Positions 1 through 8,236 of a DNA stretch of 12,974 nucleotides are shown here, piece by piece. The position numbers and the translations under genes are program-made. Source of the DNA: Cellvibrionales bacterium UBA1969. GTDB lineage: Bacteria; Pseudomonadota; Gammaproteobacteria; Pseudomonadales; UBA7434. Position 1 is the stretch's first letter, and the number at the start of each line of letters is the position of its first letter. The notes under the pieces are model-generated. The model saw nothing but the letters and a program-made list of their open reading frames with translations. It was not told the origin of the DNA and did not search any database. The stretch covers positions 1-12,974 of the forward strand of contig DDDX01000085.1 of the NCBI GenBank assembly GCA_002339085.1, written 5' to 3'.

Positions 1-1131
1 GCACTGGCTAGCCGTGGTTACTCAACAATATTGATTGAATCAGGTCAAATCGGCAATGGCACATCTAGTCGCTCAAGCAAGCTTATTCATGGTGGCCTGC
101 GTTATATTGAAACCGGTCAATTCTCTTTAGTGAGAAAATCACTGCGAGAGCGAGCAACACTCGAAAAAATTGCGCCCGATTTAATTCATAGCCGGCAATT
201 TTTATTGCCAATTTATCGCCATAATCGATTGAAACACTGGCAATTGGTATTAGCTTTATGCATTTACAGCTTACTCGGCGGTTTAAGAAAAAACACCCGC
301 TTTAAACGCTTATCAAAGACTGAACAGAATAATTTAACCGGTTTAAAAAAAGACGACTTAATCGCTGTTTATCAGTATTGGGACGCCCAAACCAATGACC
401 TTGCACTGACCCGAGCAGTGATTCATTCAGCAAAACAATATGGCTGCCAAGTTTTCGAACAAACAACATTTATCAAAGCCAGCCGACTGACAAACAAAAC
501 TGTTCATGTGGAAGCCAGACAAAGTCAACAGGCTGTCAACATAGACTGCCAAATAGTTATTAACGCCGCAGGACCTTGGGTTGAAAACGTTCAGGCACAG
601 ATTGACTTTGCTCAGCCCGGCCCTGGCATTGATCTTGTCCAAGGAACTCACCTTGAATATGACCAAGCCATATCAGACAATATCTTTTATTTAGAATCAC
701 CAGACGATCATCGACCGGTCTTCATTATACCTTGGCAGGGAGGCACATTAATCGGCACAACAGAAGTCCAGCATCAAGACAATCCCGCTAACAGTCAGCC
801 AACTGAGTCCGAGATCCACTACCTGAAGAAGGTTTTATTTCATTATTTTCCGACGTATCAGGGGCAGTTTATTCAAGCATGGTCAGGCTTACGGGTTCTG
901 CCTAAAGGGCCACAAAATACTAGCTTGCGCCGTTTCGCCAAGCAAGCCAGAGAAACAATATTGCATGTCGATAATAACTACTCACCTCAAGTCATCAGTA
1001 TTTTTGGTGGCAAGCTGACGACCTATCGAGCCACAGCAAAAAGCGTAGCTGACCTCGCGGAAAAACACCTTGGGAGAGCAAAAAATCTCGCAGATACCTC
1101 GATCATACCTCTGCAATCACCGCAGAAATAG
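1..1131 (+). CDS. glpD: FAD-dependent glycerol-3-phosphate dehydrogenase (GlpD-type), 5' end outside window, short form without C-terminal domain
   Basis: The reading frame is open from base 1, so the annotated protein begins off the left edge; 376 residues are visible. By family knowledge the enzyme oxidises sn-glycerol-3-phosphate to dihydroxyacetone phosphate and passes electrons to membrane quinones. Visible GlpD signatures, numbered in the visible fragment, are GTSSRSSKLIHGGLRY at about 20-35 (flavin and substrate pocket), a YWDAQTNDLALTRA segment, IGTTEVQ, SGLRVLP with the substrate-binding type Arg, and GGKLTTYRATA near 339. The FAD-binding GxGxxG lies off the window. The protein stops about 30 residues after GGKLTTYR, whereas E. 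coli GlpD (about 500 aa) continues for more than 100 residues. Only about 130 bp separate its stop from metG, so no detached remainder exists nearby. It may be a functional short GlpD-like oxidoreductase or may use a related substrate. The family assignment is firm; the exact substrate is not. Confidence 0.85.
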   Translation, partial: ALASRGYSTILIESGQIGNGTSSRSSKLIHGGLRYIETGQFSLVRKSLRERATLEKIAPDLIHSRQFLLPIYRHNRLKHWQLVLALCIYSLLGGLRKNTRFKRLSKTEQNNLTGLKKDDLIAVYQYWDAQTNDLALTRAVIHSAKQYGCQVFEQTTFIKASRLTNKTVHVEARQSQQAVNIDCQIVINAAGPWVENVQAQIDFAQPGPGIDLVQGTHLEYDQAISDNIFYLESPDDHRPVFIIPWQGGTLIGTTEVQHQDNPANSQPTESEIHYLKKVLFHYFPTYQGQFIQAWSGLRVLPKGPQNTSLRRFAKQARETILHVDNNYSPQVISIFGGKLTTYRATAKSVADLAEKHLGRAKNLADTSIIPLQSPQK

Positions 1132-1181
1132 TGTTTTAATCGCCCGCACTGCAATAAAAAACGCTATCCAGAGTAGGATGC

Positions 1182-1202
1182 TGGTATAAAAATAGGTATA
1201 TT
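1182..1202 (+). promoter_or_regulatory. Possible metG promoter (-10 elements)
   Basis: In the 130-bp gap between the GlpD stop and metG there is an extended -10-like TGGTATAAA (1182-1190), followed closely by a second -10-like TATATT (1197-1202). No good -35 hexamer lies 16-18 bp upstream of either, so this is a weak prediction from AT-rich sequence. The rest of the gap holds no convincing hairpin terminator for the upstream gene. Confidence 0.25.
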
Positions 1203-1261
1203 AGACGTTTACAATTGATAATTATTTGCCCCATCGGACTTTTAGCATTACTAGGATTTTC

Positions 1262-3301
1262 ATGTCAGAGAAAAATCATCGTCGAATATTAGTGACTAGT
1301 GCATTACCCTATGCGAATGGACCGCTTCATCTTGGCCATTTATTAGAGCATATACAAACCGATATCTGGGTTCGCTACCAACGTTCTCGTGGCCATGAAT
1401 GCCATTATGTCTGTGCCGATGATACCCATGGCACAGCGATTATGCTTAAAGCCGAGCAACAACAACAGACTCCCGAGCAATTGATCGCCAATATTCAGGC
1501 ACAACACTGCAATGACTTTAACGATTTTCTGATTAGTCATGACAATTACTACAGCACTCACTCTGAAGAAAATCGTTATTTTTCTCAGCAAATTTATCAG
1601 AAGTTACATGAACAAAATCTAATAGCGGAGCGAAGCATCTCCCAAGCTTTCGATCCTGAAAAGCGACTATTTTTAGCCGACCGCTATATCAAAGGTAAAT
1701 GCCCAAAATGTCACGCACCAGACCAATACGGTGATAATTGTGAAGTCTGTGGGGCAACCTATGTGCCCACTGATCTTATTGACCCATTTTCAACCATCTC
1801 TGGTGCTGAACCCATTACGAAAGAGTCTGTCCATTACTTTTTTAAACTTCCAGAATTTAATGACTTTTTAGCCCAATGGCTTATTAACGGCAATCTACAA
1901 CCCGCCGTTGCCAATAAACTCAGAGAGTGGCTAGACTCTGGACTACAAGAATGGGATATCAGTCGCGACGCACCCTACTTTGGTTTTGAGATTCCTAATG
2001 CGCCAGGTAAATTTTTCTATGTTTGGCTAGACGCACCGATCGGTTATATGGCCAGCTTTAAAAACTATTGTCAGAGCAAACCCCTTAAATTCGATGATTT
2101 TTGGGATCAACAACAGTCCGTTGAAGCTGGCACTGAATTATTCCATTTTATCGGTAAAGACATTATCAATTTTCACGGTTTGTTCTGGCCGGCCATGTTA
2201 AAAGCCTCTCAATTACGCTTACCAACCGCCATACATGCTCATGGATTTTTAATGGTCAACGGTGAAAAAATGTCAAAATCTCGCGGCACTTTTATAATGG
2301 CGCGAAGTTACTTAACACACTTTAAGCCCGAGTATTTAAGGTACTTCTTTGCCTCCAAACTGAGCAATGGCATCGACGATATCGATCTTAATTTAGAAGA
2401 TTTTGTGCAAAAAGCCAACTCAGACCTCGTCGGCAAACTGGTCAATATTGCCAGTCGCTGTGCAGGATTTATTAGCAAACGATTTGATAACCAACTAGCG
2501 CAACAATTACCTAACACTGAATTACAGAGCGCTTTACTGGCCGAAAGCAGTACTATTGCTGATGCTTATGAGCAGCGAGATTTTGCTAAAGCGATGCGTA
2601 TAGTCATGTCACTCGCGGATCGTATTAATCAATACATTGATGAGCAACAGCCATGGGTAGTGGCCAAACATGAAGGCCAAGATGACGATCTTCAAGGCAT
2701 TTGTAGTCAAGCCATTTCTGGCTTCGCTATTTTGATCATCTATCTAAAGCCTGTTTTGCCAGAGCTTGCAGAAAATGCAGAAAAATTTTTAGCAACATCA
2801 CTGAACTGGACAGACCTTGACAAATCACTATGTGGTAGCACAATTAATCCATTCAAACAGCTTCTCAAACGGATTGAAATAGCACAGGTTGAAAAAATGC
2901 TTGCGTCAAATACTGAAGAAAAAGCTCCCGCCAAGGTTGCCAAACAACAACCGGAAGAGGCAGCTAAGTCATCAACAGAAATTAACTTTGAAGACTTTGC
3001 AAAAATCGATTTGCGTGTTGCATTAATTACCCGCGCCGAGCAGGTAGATGGTGCCGATAAATTACTTAAATTGACACTGGATCTTGGCGACCAAAGCCGC
3101 ACTGTTTTTTCAGGGATTAAAAGTGCCTATCAACCCAGCGATTTAGAAGGTAAACTGACCGTCATGATTACAAACCTTAAGCCGCGTAAAATGCGCTTTG
3201 GAATTTCAGAAGGGATGGTACTGGCTGCAGGATCAGGTGATAATGAGATTTATTTACTCGAGCCCGATGCGGGCGCCAAACCGGGCATGCAAATTAAGTA
3301 A
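1262..3301 (+). CDS. metG: Methionyl-tRNA synthetase (MetRS, long form with C-terminal tRNA-binding domain)
   Basis: Charges tRNA(Met), both initiator and elongator, with methionine in the cytoplasm; essential. The 679-residue protein aligns by eye along its whole length with E. coli MetG (677 aa). The class I signature is HLGH at 23-26 and KMSKS at 336-340. Zinc knuckle cysteines are C147, C150, C160 and C163 in CPKCHAPDQYGDNCEVCG. The anticodon-binding helical domain contains IDDIDLNLEDFVQ. The C-terminal EMAP/Trbp111-like domain (about 575-679) starts at INFEDFAKIDLRVA and contains PRKMRFGISEGM; it dimerises the enzyme and binds tRNA. I chose ATG 1262 because AGGA at 1253-1256 lies 5 nt upstream and MSEKNHRRILVTSALPYANG matches the family start. 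An in-frame TTG at 1226 would add 12 unrelated residues. Only 32 bp separate it from rsxA, so read-through into the rsx operon is likely. Confidence 0.98.
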   Translation: MSEKNHRRILVTSALPYANGPLHLGHLLEHIQTDIWVRYQRSRGHECHYVCADDTHGTAIMLKAEQQQQTPEQLIANIQAQHCNDFNDFLISHDNYYSTHSEENRYFSQQIYQKLHEQNLIAERSISQAFDPEKRLFLADRYIKGKCPKCHAPDQYGDNCEVCGATYVPTDLIDPFSTISGAEPITKESVHYFFKLPEFNDFLAQWLINGNLQPAVANKLREWLDSGLQEWDISRDAPYFGFEIPNAPGKFFYVWLDAPIGYMASFKNYCQSKPLKFDDFWDQQQSVEAGTELFHFIGKDIINFHGLFWPAMLKASQLRLPTAIHAHGFLMVNGEKMSKSRGTFIMARSYLTHFKPEYLRYFFASKLSNGIDDIDLNLEDFVQKANSDLVGKLVNIASRCAGFISKRFDNQLAQQLPNTELQSALLAESSTIADAYEQRDFAKAMRIVMSLADRINQYIDEQQPWVVAKHEGQDDDLQGICSQAISGFAILIIYLKPVLPELAENAEKFLATSLNWTDLDKSLCGSTINPFKQLLKRIEIAQVEKMLASNTEEKAPAKVAKQQPEEAAKSSTEINFEDFAKIDLRVALITRAEQVDGADKLLKLTLDLGDQSRTVFSGIKSAYQPSDLEGKLTVMITNLKPRKMRFGISEGMVLAAGSGDNEIYLLEPDAGAKPGMQIK

Positions 3302-3333
3302 GTTTAGTTTAAATCGTATCCAGGCAAGCAACT

Positions 3334-3912
3334 ATGTTTAGTGAACTCGCCGTATTGCTAGTCAGCGCTATTTTAATTAACAATTTTGTCTTAGTGCAAT
3401 TTCTAGGTTTATGCCCATTCATGGGCGTTTCCAATAAGCTTGAAACAGCCATTGGTATGTCTGCTGCCACGACATTTGTCCTGACCTTAGCCTCGGTATG
3501 CAGTTACATCACCTACAATTACTTACTCGTACCCTTAGAGTTAACTTACCTCAGAACCATTGCGTTTATTTTAGTGATCGCAGTAGTAGTTCAGTTTACA
3601 GAGATGGTGGTTAAAAAAACCAGCCCTCTGCTATATAAAGTCTTGGGTATCTTTTTACCGTTAATCACGACAAACTGTGCCGTACTTGGTGTAGCCTTAC
3701 TCAACATTAATCAGCAACATGATTTTGTTGAATCAGCTCTTTATGGATTTGGTGCGGCAGCCGGTTTCTCATTAGTCCTGATTTTATTCTCGGCCATGCG
3801 AGAACGATTAGCTGTCGCCGATGTCCCGCAGCCATTTCAGGGCGCCGCTATTGGCATGGTTACGGCAGGCTTGATGTCAATGGCTTTTATGGGCTTTGCC
3901 GGCCTTGTTTAA
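3334..3912 (+). CDS. rsxA: Electron transport complex membrane subunit RsxA (RnfA)
   Basis: Integral inner-membrane subunit of the Rsx/Rnf complex, which couples electron transfer between NADH and ferredoxin-type acceptors to ion movement; in E. coli the complex keeps SoxR reduced. The 192-aa protein is nearly the same length as E. coli RsxA (193 aa) and consists of about six hydrophobic helices. LGLCPFMG with C27 and LITTNCAVLG with C115 supply, with the matching Cys pair of RsxE, the ligands of the membrane-embedded 2Fe-2S cluster known from Rnf structures. Other family landmarks are VVVQFTEMVVKKTSP and RERLAVADVP. A modest AGG lies at 3322-3324, 9 nt before the ATG. It is the first gene of the six-gene rsxABCDGE set and follows metG by 32 bp with no visible separate promoter or terminator. 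Confidence 0.97.
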   Translation: MFSELAVLLVSAILINNFVLVQFLGLCPFMGVSNKLETAIGMSAATTFVLTLASVCSYITYNYLLVPLELTYLRTIAFILVIAVVVQFTEMVVKKTSPLLYKVLGIFLPLITTNCAVLGVALLNINQQHDFVESALYGFGAAAGFSLVLILFSAMRERLAVADVPQPFQGAAIGMVTAGLMSMAFMGFAGLV

Positions 3913-3924
3913 CTGTGAACAGAA

Positions 3925-4551
3925 ATGATTGAATTTATAAGCTTAAATCCTTTGCTGTCAGCACTAATCGCTCTCGCGGCTTTGGGTTTATCCTTTGGCG
4001 CAATTTTAGGTTTTGGCGCAGTCAAATTCGCTGTCGAAGGTGACCCAATCGTTGAGCAAATCAACGCGATTTTACCTCAAACACAATGCGGTCAATGTGG
4101 CTACCCTGGCTGCAAACCTTATGCAGAAGCGATTGCTGAAGGCGATGCAATAAATAAATGTCCCCCTGGTGGCGAAGCCGGCATCAATGAGTTAGCTAAT
4201 TTACTTGATAGAGAACCGCTAGCACTCGATGACGACCATGGTCAAGAAGATATTAAAAAAGTGGCCTTTATTCGAGAGGAAGAATGTATTGGCTGTACTA
4301 AATGTATTCAAGCCTGCCCTATTGACGCTATTTTAGGTGCGGCAAAAGTCATGCATACCGTAATCAGTTCAGAGTGTACCGGCTGCGACCTTTGTGTTGA
4401 ACCTTGTCCCGTCGACTGTATCGATATGCTGCCCGTTTCAGTCGGCACCCAAGCATGGAAATGGCAAATTCCCGAAAGAAATCCTTTTTATAACGCTAAT
4501 ATCATCGCCAGCGATCAGCGTTCAGTAGATACACCAAAGGCTAAACACTAA
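3925..4551 (+). CDS. rsxB: Electron transport complex iron-sulfur subunit RsxB (RnfB)
   Basis: Ferredoxin-like subunit that relays electrons within the Rsx/Rnf complex on the cytoplasmic face. The 208-aa protein has an N-terminal membrane anchor (about 8-34). A Fe-S domain follows with C55, C58, C63 and C79 in TQCGQCGYPGC...NKCPPGG, the usual first 4Fe-4S site. Two ferredoxin motifs follow: C121, C124, C127, C131 (CIGCTKCIQACP) and C151, C154, C157, C161 (CTGCDLCVEPCP). All twelve ligands are present. The tail after about 170 ends AWKWQIPERNPF then a variable stretch, slightly longer than in E. coli. The start is ATG 12 bp after the rsxA stop. No strong Shine-Dalgarno is visible, so translation may be coupled to rsxA. 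Confidence 0.97.
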   Translation: MIEFISLNPLLSALIALAALGLSFGAILGFGAVKFAVEGDPIVEQINAILPQTQCGQCGYPGCKPYAEAIAEGDAINKCPPGGEAGINELANLLDREPLALDDDHGQEDIKKVAFIREEECIGCTKCIQACPIDAILGAAKVMHTVISSECTGCDLCVEPCPVDCIDMLPVSVGTQAWKWQIPERNPFYNANIIASDQRSVDTPKAKH

Positions 4552-4555
4552 GCGC

Positions 4556-6439
4556 ATGAGAAAAATTTGGGACATACACGGTGGTATTCACCCGACCGAA
4601 AATAAAAAACAATCGCTTAGCGAGCCGATTCTACAAGCTGCCATCCCGCCTTATTTATACGTGCCTCTTTCACAGCATATTGGTGCAGCCGCTAAACCCA
4701 TTGTTCAAGTCGGAGATAAGGTGTTAAAAGGGCAAGCCATTGCTTCGGCCAGTGCTGCGGTTAGTGTCCCTGTTCACGCACCCAGTTCAGGCACAGTTTT
4801 TGCCATTGAAAATAAAACGGTGCCCCATCCTTCGGGCATTGATGATTTGTGTATCGTGATCGAAACTGATGGTCTCGATCAATGGCGAGAGAGAAAAGCT
4901 CGTCAAGATTTCAATTTTTTCGCTGATGATGAGTTACTCTCGATTATTCGAAATGCTGGCATTGCAGGTATGGGCGGGGCAGGATTCCCCGCGGCAATAA
5001 AGCTTAAAAGTAACGATAGCAAACCTATCGATACTCTAATCATGAATGGCACAGAATGTGAACCTTATATTACAGCTGATCACAGCCTAATGCTTGAAAA
5101 GGCTAATGATATTGCTACAGGGCTTGCGATATTAGCAAAAATTATTAAACCAAAAACGATTTTATTTGGCATTGAAGATAATAAATTAGATGTCGTCAAC
5201 GGCATTGAGACTGCACTTAACCGTATTGATTTTTCAACGCAAAGCGGCTGCACTACTGACGTGCGTGTTGTCACCTTTCCAACAAAATATCCTTCGGGTG
5301 GAGAAAAACAGCTCATCGAAATTCTCACCGGGAAACAAGTTCCGAGTCGAGGACTACCTGCCGATATTGGCATTGTCTGCCATAACATTGGTACCGCGGT
5401 CGCTATAAAAGATGCGGTTTGTCTTGATCAACCCCTAATTTCTCGGATCACCACCGTCACGGGTGAAGCAGTAAACCGCCCTCGTAACTACCATGTACTG
5501 ATTGGCACGCCAGTTAGTTTTTTGTTGGAGCAATCTCAATACCAGGCTGATAAAAATAATCGACTGATCATGGGTGGGCCAATGATGGGCTTTGCCTTAG
5601 CAGACATATCCGCGCCTATCATCAAAACCAGTAATTGCATTCTAGCGCCAACTGAAGCTGAGTTGCCCACTCCACCGCCTGCACAAGCCTGCATTCGTTG
5701 CGGTATGTGCGCAGAAGCCTGCCCAGCCTCACTATTACCGCAGCAGCTGTATTGGTTCTCACAGGGAAAAGAACTTGAAAAACTTGAGCAGCATAATATT
5801 GCCGACTGCATAGAATGCGGCGCTTGCTCATATGTTTGTCCAAGCAATATCCCGCTCGTGCAGTACTACCGAGCATCAAAAACTGATATCAAGCAACGTG
5901 AAATAGATCATCACAATGCTGAGTTAGCTAAGCGCCGATTTGATACCCGACAAGATCGATTAATCCGACTTGAACAAGAAAAAATTGCCGCCAAGCAGGC
6001 GCGACAAGCGGCAAGAAAAAAAACCAATCCGCCAAATGATAAACCCCCAACGGCAAACACATCAGCGGCTAATGCCGATACGACGGCGACAACTGATAAT
6101 GCTGAGCGTGAGGCAACGGTAAAAGCCGCTATTGAGCGTGCTACAATAAAAAAAGCCACACTTTCAACAACCACTGATGACCCTGTCGCGCGCGCTCAAG
6201 CCAAACGAGAAGCGCAATTAGCGCAAGACCAAGCGGATCCAGAGGCAAAACTTAAGCGAGCAGTTGAAAGTGCTCAGCAACGACTGGAAAAGTTACAGAT
6301 AAAACTAGCGGCAGCCAAAGAGAGTGACGACCCCAATGTCAACATTCTTGAAGCCGGCTTAGAAAAAGCACAATCGAAATTGATCAGCAGTCAGCAAGCT
6401 TTAGATGACTATAAAAAAGCATCGCATTCTGAGGATTAG
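4556..6439 (+). CDS. rsxC: Electron transport complex NADH-binding subunit RsxC (RnfC)
   Basis: Peripheral cytoplasmic subunit that carries FMN and oxidises NADH, resembling the NuoF module of complex I, and feeds electrons to RsxB. The 627 residues show an N-terminal barrel-type domain (WDIHGGIHP, then APSSGTV at 75-81) and the nucleotide/FMN-binding glycine-rich AGMGGAGFPAAIKL (137-150). NGTECEPYITADH (164-176), YPSGGEKQLI and an SLBB-like segment follow. The two 4Fe-4S motifs are C379/C382/C385/C389 and C418/C421/C424/C428. From about 440 a Lys/Ala/Gln-rich tail begins: a charged helix, a low-complexity Thr/Asn/Ala linker (about 490-515), then a likely coiled coil (about 560-620). Such tails vary in length among RnfC proteins (E. 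coli RsxC is 740 aa). The ATG lies 4 bp after the rsxB stop, so coupled translation is likely. Confidence 0.97.
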   Translation: MRKIWDIHGGIHPTENKKQSLSEPILQAAIPPYLYVPLSQHIGAAAKPIVQVGDKVLKGQAIASASAAVSVPVHAPSSGTVFAIENKTVPHPSGIDDLCIVIETDGLDQWRERKARQDFNFFADDELLSIIRNAGIAGMGGAGFPAAIKLKSNDSKPIDTLIMNGTECEPYITADHSLMLEKANDIATGLAILAKIIKPKTILFGIEDNKLDVVNGIETALNRIDFSTQSGCTTDVRVVTFPTKYPSGGEKQLIEILTGKQVPSRGLPADIGIVCHNIGTAVAIKDAVCLDQPLISRITTVTGEAVNRPRNYHVLIGTPVSFLLEQSQYQADKNNRLIMGGPMMGFALADISAPIIKTSNCILAPTEAELPTPPPAQACIRCGMCAEACPASLLPQQLYWFSQGKELEKLEQHNIADCIECGACSYVCPSNIPLVQYYRASKTDIKQREIDHHNAELAKRRFDTRQDRLIRLEQEKIAAKQARQAARKKTNPPNDKPPTANTSAANADTTATTDNAEREATVKAAIERATIKKATLSTTTDDPVARAQAKREAQLAQDQADPEAKLKRAVESAQQRLEKLQIKLAAAKESDDPNVNILEAGLEKAQSKLISSQQALDDYKKASHSED

Positions 6440-6466
6440 GCTTTATAGCATAATGGATCAAAAATT

Positions 6467-7507
6467 ATGGCCTTAATGAGAGTAACATCACCACATACAC
6501 ATAACCGACAAACCACTGGTCAGGTTATGCAACTGGTGCTGTTGGCTACTTTACCCGGAGTATTAGCGCTGACATTTGTCTTTGGCTGGGGAACATTGGT
6601 TAATATCTTATTAGCAGTGGTATTTGCTATTGCTCTCGAGGCCTCAGCGTTAAAGCTTCGAAGACAACCCGTAAAATTTTATCTCAATGATTACACAGCG
6701 ATTGTAACTGCCGTTTTGCTGGCTATCGCCCTCCCGCCTTATTCGTCTTGGTGGGTGATTTTAGTGGGTATTTTCTTCTCGATTATTGTTGCCAAGCAAC
6801 TGTATGGCGGTCTGGGCTACAATCCTTTTAACCCTGCCATGGTCGGTTATGTGGCATTGTTGATTTCATTTCCCGTGGCAATGACCGCTTGGCCCACTCC
6901 CATTCATCTAACCCCGAATACGGTAATTATTCCAAATTTATTTGAAGCCTTGTTAATTGGCTTAACCGTGATAGAACGACCAATGATCGACGGCTTCACA
7001 ATGGCAACTCCCTTAGACCTAGTTCGTCAAAACGATAGCTTGCTGCTTAATGACCTCATGAATGAGTATCCACAATTTGGTCGCTGGAGTGGTTATGGCT
7101 GGGAATGGGCTAATCTAGGCTTTCTTGTCGGTGGACTTTTTTTACTGCAGCGAAAGATTTTTACTTGGCATACACCCGTTTCAATGCTGCTAGCAATCGC
7201 CATTATGTCTGCTCTATTTTATGATGGTGGCTCATCCAACAGTGCTGGCTCACCGCTTTTTCATTTATTGGGTGGTGCAACTATGTTCGGCGCCTGGTTT
7301 ATAGCGACTGATCCAGTTTCATCAGCTGTCAGTAATAAAGGGCGTATTATCTACGGCGCAGGTATTGGTGTGTTAACGTTCATCATTAGAAAATGGGGTA
7401 ACTATCCGGATGCCGTTGCTTTTGCTGTATTGCTAATGAACTTTTCAGCTCCATTAATAGACCACTACACTCAAACCAAGCCTTATGGGCATAACAACAG
7501 CAAGTAA
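6467..7507 (+). CDS. rsxD: Electron transport complex membrane subunit RsxD (RnfD), flavin-bearing
   Basis: Integral-membrane, NqrB-like subunit of the Rsx/Rnf complex with about nine or ten hydrophobic segments in 346 residues (E. coli RsxD is 352). The N-terminus SPHTHNRQTTGQVM matches the family. The membrane core includes AKQLYGGLGYNPFNPAMVGY (109-128). DGFTMATPLD (175-184) contains T181, corresponding to the Thr that holds FMN through a phosphoester bond in RnfD. The C-terminal half has HLLGGATMFGAWFIATDPV and NYPDAVAFAVLLMN. The ATG at 6467 is preceded by GGA 9 nt upstream; an in-frame ATG three codons later is possible. A 27-bp gap follows rsxC. Confidence 0.97.
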   Translation: MALMRVTSPHTHNRQTTGQVMQLVLLATLPGVLALTFVFGWGTLVNILLAVVFAIALEASALKLRRQPVKFYLNDYTAIVTAVLLAIALPPYSSWWVILVGIFFSIIVAKQLYGGLGYNPFNPAMVGYVALLISFPVAMTAWPTPIHLTPNTVIIPNLFEALLIGLTVIERPMIDGFTMATPLDLVRQNDSLLLNDLMNEYPQFGRWSGYGWEWANLGFLVGGLFLLQRKIFTWHTPVSMLLAIAIMSALFYDGGSSNSAGSPLFHLLGGATMFGAWFIATDPVSSAVSNKGRIIYGAGIGVLTFIIRKWGNYPDAVAFAVLLMNFSAPLIDHYTQTKPYGHNNSK

Positions 7508-7519
7508 GATTGAGTCGAT

Positions 7520-8236
7520 ATGAGCGATCAACAAGATACCCAAGAACAAGCAGAAACTAGCCAAGATAAGCTCGCTAACAATAGTAGCTTATTGCAGTCT
7601 ATTATGCTTAATAGCTTTGCTTTGGGTAGTTTTGCGTTAATCTGTACAATCATTATTGCACTTACCTACATTAATACCGCTGATAATATTAAGCAGCAGA
7701 AAAAACTTGCGCAACTGAAAGCCTTGTATCAAATTGTGCCTAAAAATCTTCACGACAACGATCTCCTCACAGACAATATCAATCTGCAAGTTAAGCAATT
7801 AGGGCATCGTCAAGCACAAACCATTTACCTTGCCAAGCAACATGGTCAACCAACGGTGATTGTCTATCCAGTCACAACTACTGATGGCTATAGCGGCGAC
7901 ATCAGTTATATCATTGGCATCAATATTAATGATAATTCTATTGCTGGCGTCAGAGTCGTCAGTCATCAGGAGACGCCAGGCTTAGGTGATAAGATCGAAT
8001 TAAGAAAATCGCCGTGGATACTCTCATTTAATGATTTGAGCCTTGAAAACACCCAAGCCGAAGATTGGACCGTCAAAAAAAATGGTGGCAAATTTGATGG
8101 ATTCACCGGCGCGACCATTACGCCTCGATCAGTCACCCATTCTATTGCGCGAACGCTTAACTACCATCAACTTTTCATTGATCAATTGTTAAAAAAAATC
8201 ACTATCGCTAATCAACAAAAGGTAAGCAATGGCTAA
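7520..8236 (+). CDS. rsxG: Electron transport complex flavoprotein subunit RsxG (RnfG)
   Basis: Periplasmic FMN-binding subunit anchored by one transmembrane helix (about 27-51). The FMN-binding domain includes VVSHQETPGLGDKIE (147-161) and GFTGATITPRSVT (194-206). T200 is the expected Thr for covalent FMN attachment within the [S/T]GAT motif. At 238 aa it is longer than E. coli RsxG (206 aa). Much of the difference is a polar Gln/Asn/Glu-rich stretch of about 25 residues before the membrane helix. The start is ATG 12 bp after the rsxD stop with only a weak GAG upstream, and no shorter in-frame ATG occurs before residue 29. Its last 8 bases overlap rsxE. Confidence 0.95.
   Translation: MSDQQDTQEQAETSQDKLANNSSLLQSIMLNSFALGSFALICTIIIALTYINTADNIKQQKKLAQLKALYQIVPKNLHDNDLLTDNINLQVKQLGHRQAQTIYLAKQHGQPTVIVYPVTTTDGYSGDISYIIGININDNSIAGVRVVSHQETPGLGDKIELRKSPWILSFNDLSLENTQAEDWTVKKNGGKFDGFTGATITPRSVTHSIARTLNYHQLFIDQLLKKITIANQQKVSNG
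8217..8222 (+). promoter_or_regulatory. Ribosome binding site of rsxE inside rsxG
   Basis: AAAAGG lies 6 nt before the rsxE ATG and within the last codons of rsxG. It is the clearest Shine-Dalgarno in the rsx operon and fixes the rsxE start at 8229, giving an 8-bp overlap with rsxG. Confidence 0.7.

Noticed and set aside
1132..1225. Missing GlpD C-terminal domain encoded in another frame (frameshift)
   Set aside because: The gap to metG is too short and shows no GlpD-like translation in any frame.
1226..1261. TTG at 1226 as the metG start
   Set aside because: It would add 12 residues unlike any MetRS N-terminus, while ATG 1262 has AGGA at proper spacing and matches family starts.
6014..6025. 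A8 run in rsxC as a programmed slippage site giving a tail-less RsxC
   Set aside because: A -1 shift would end within a few codons at a TGA, but equally long A runs occur elsewhere in the operon (for example in rsxG near 8076 and 8187), so it probably reflects base composition.
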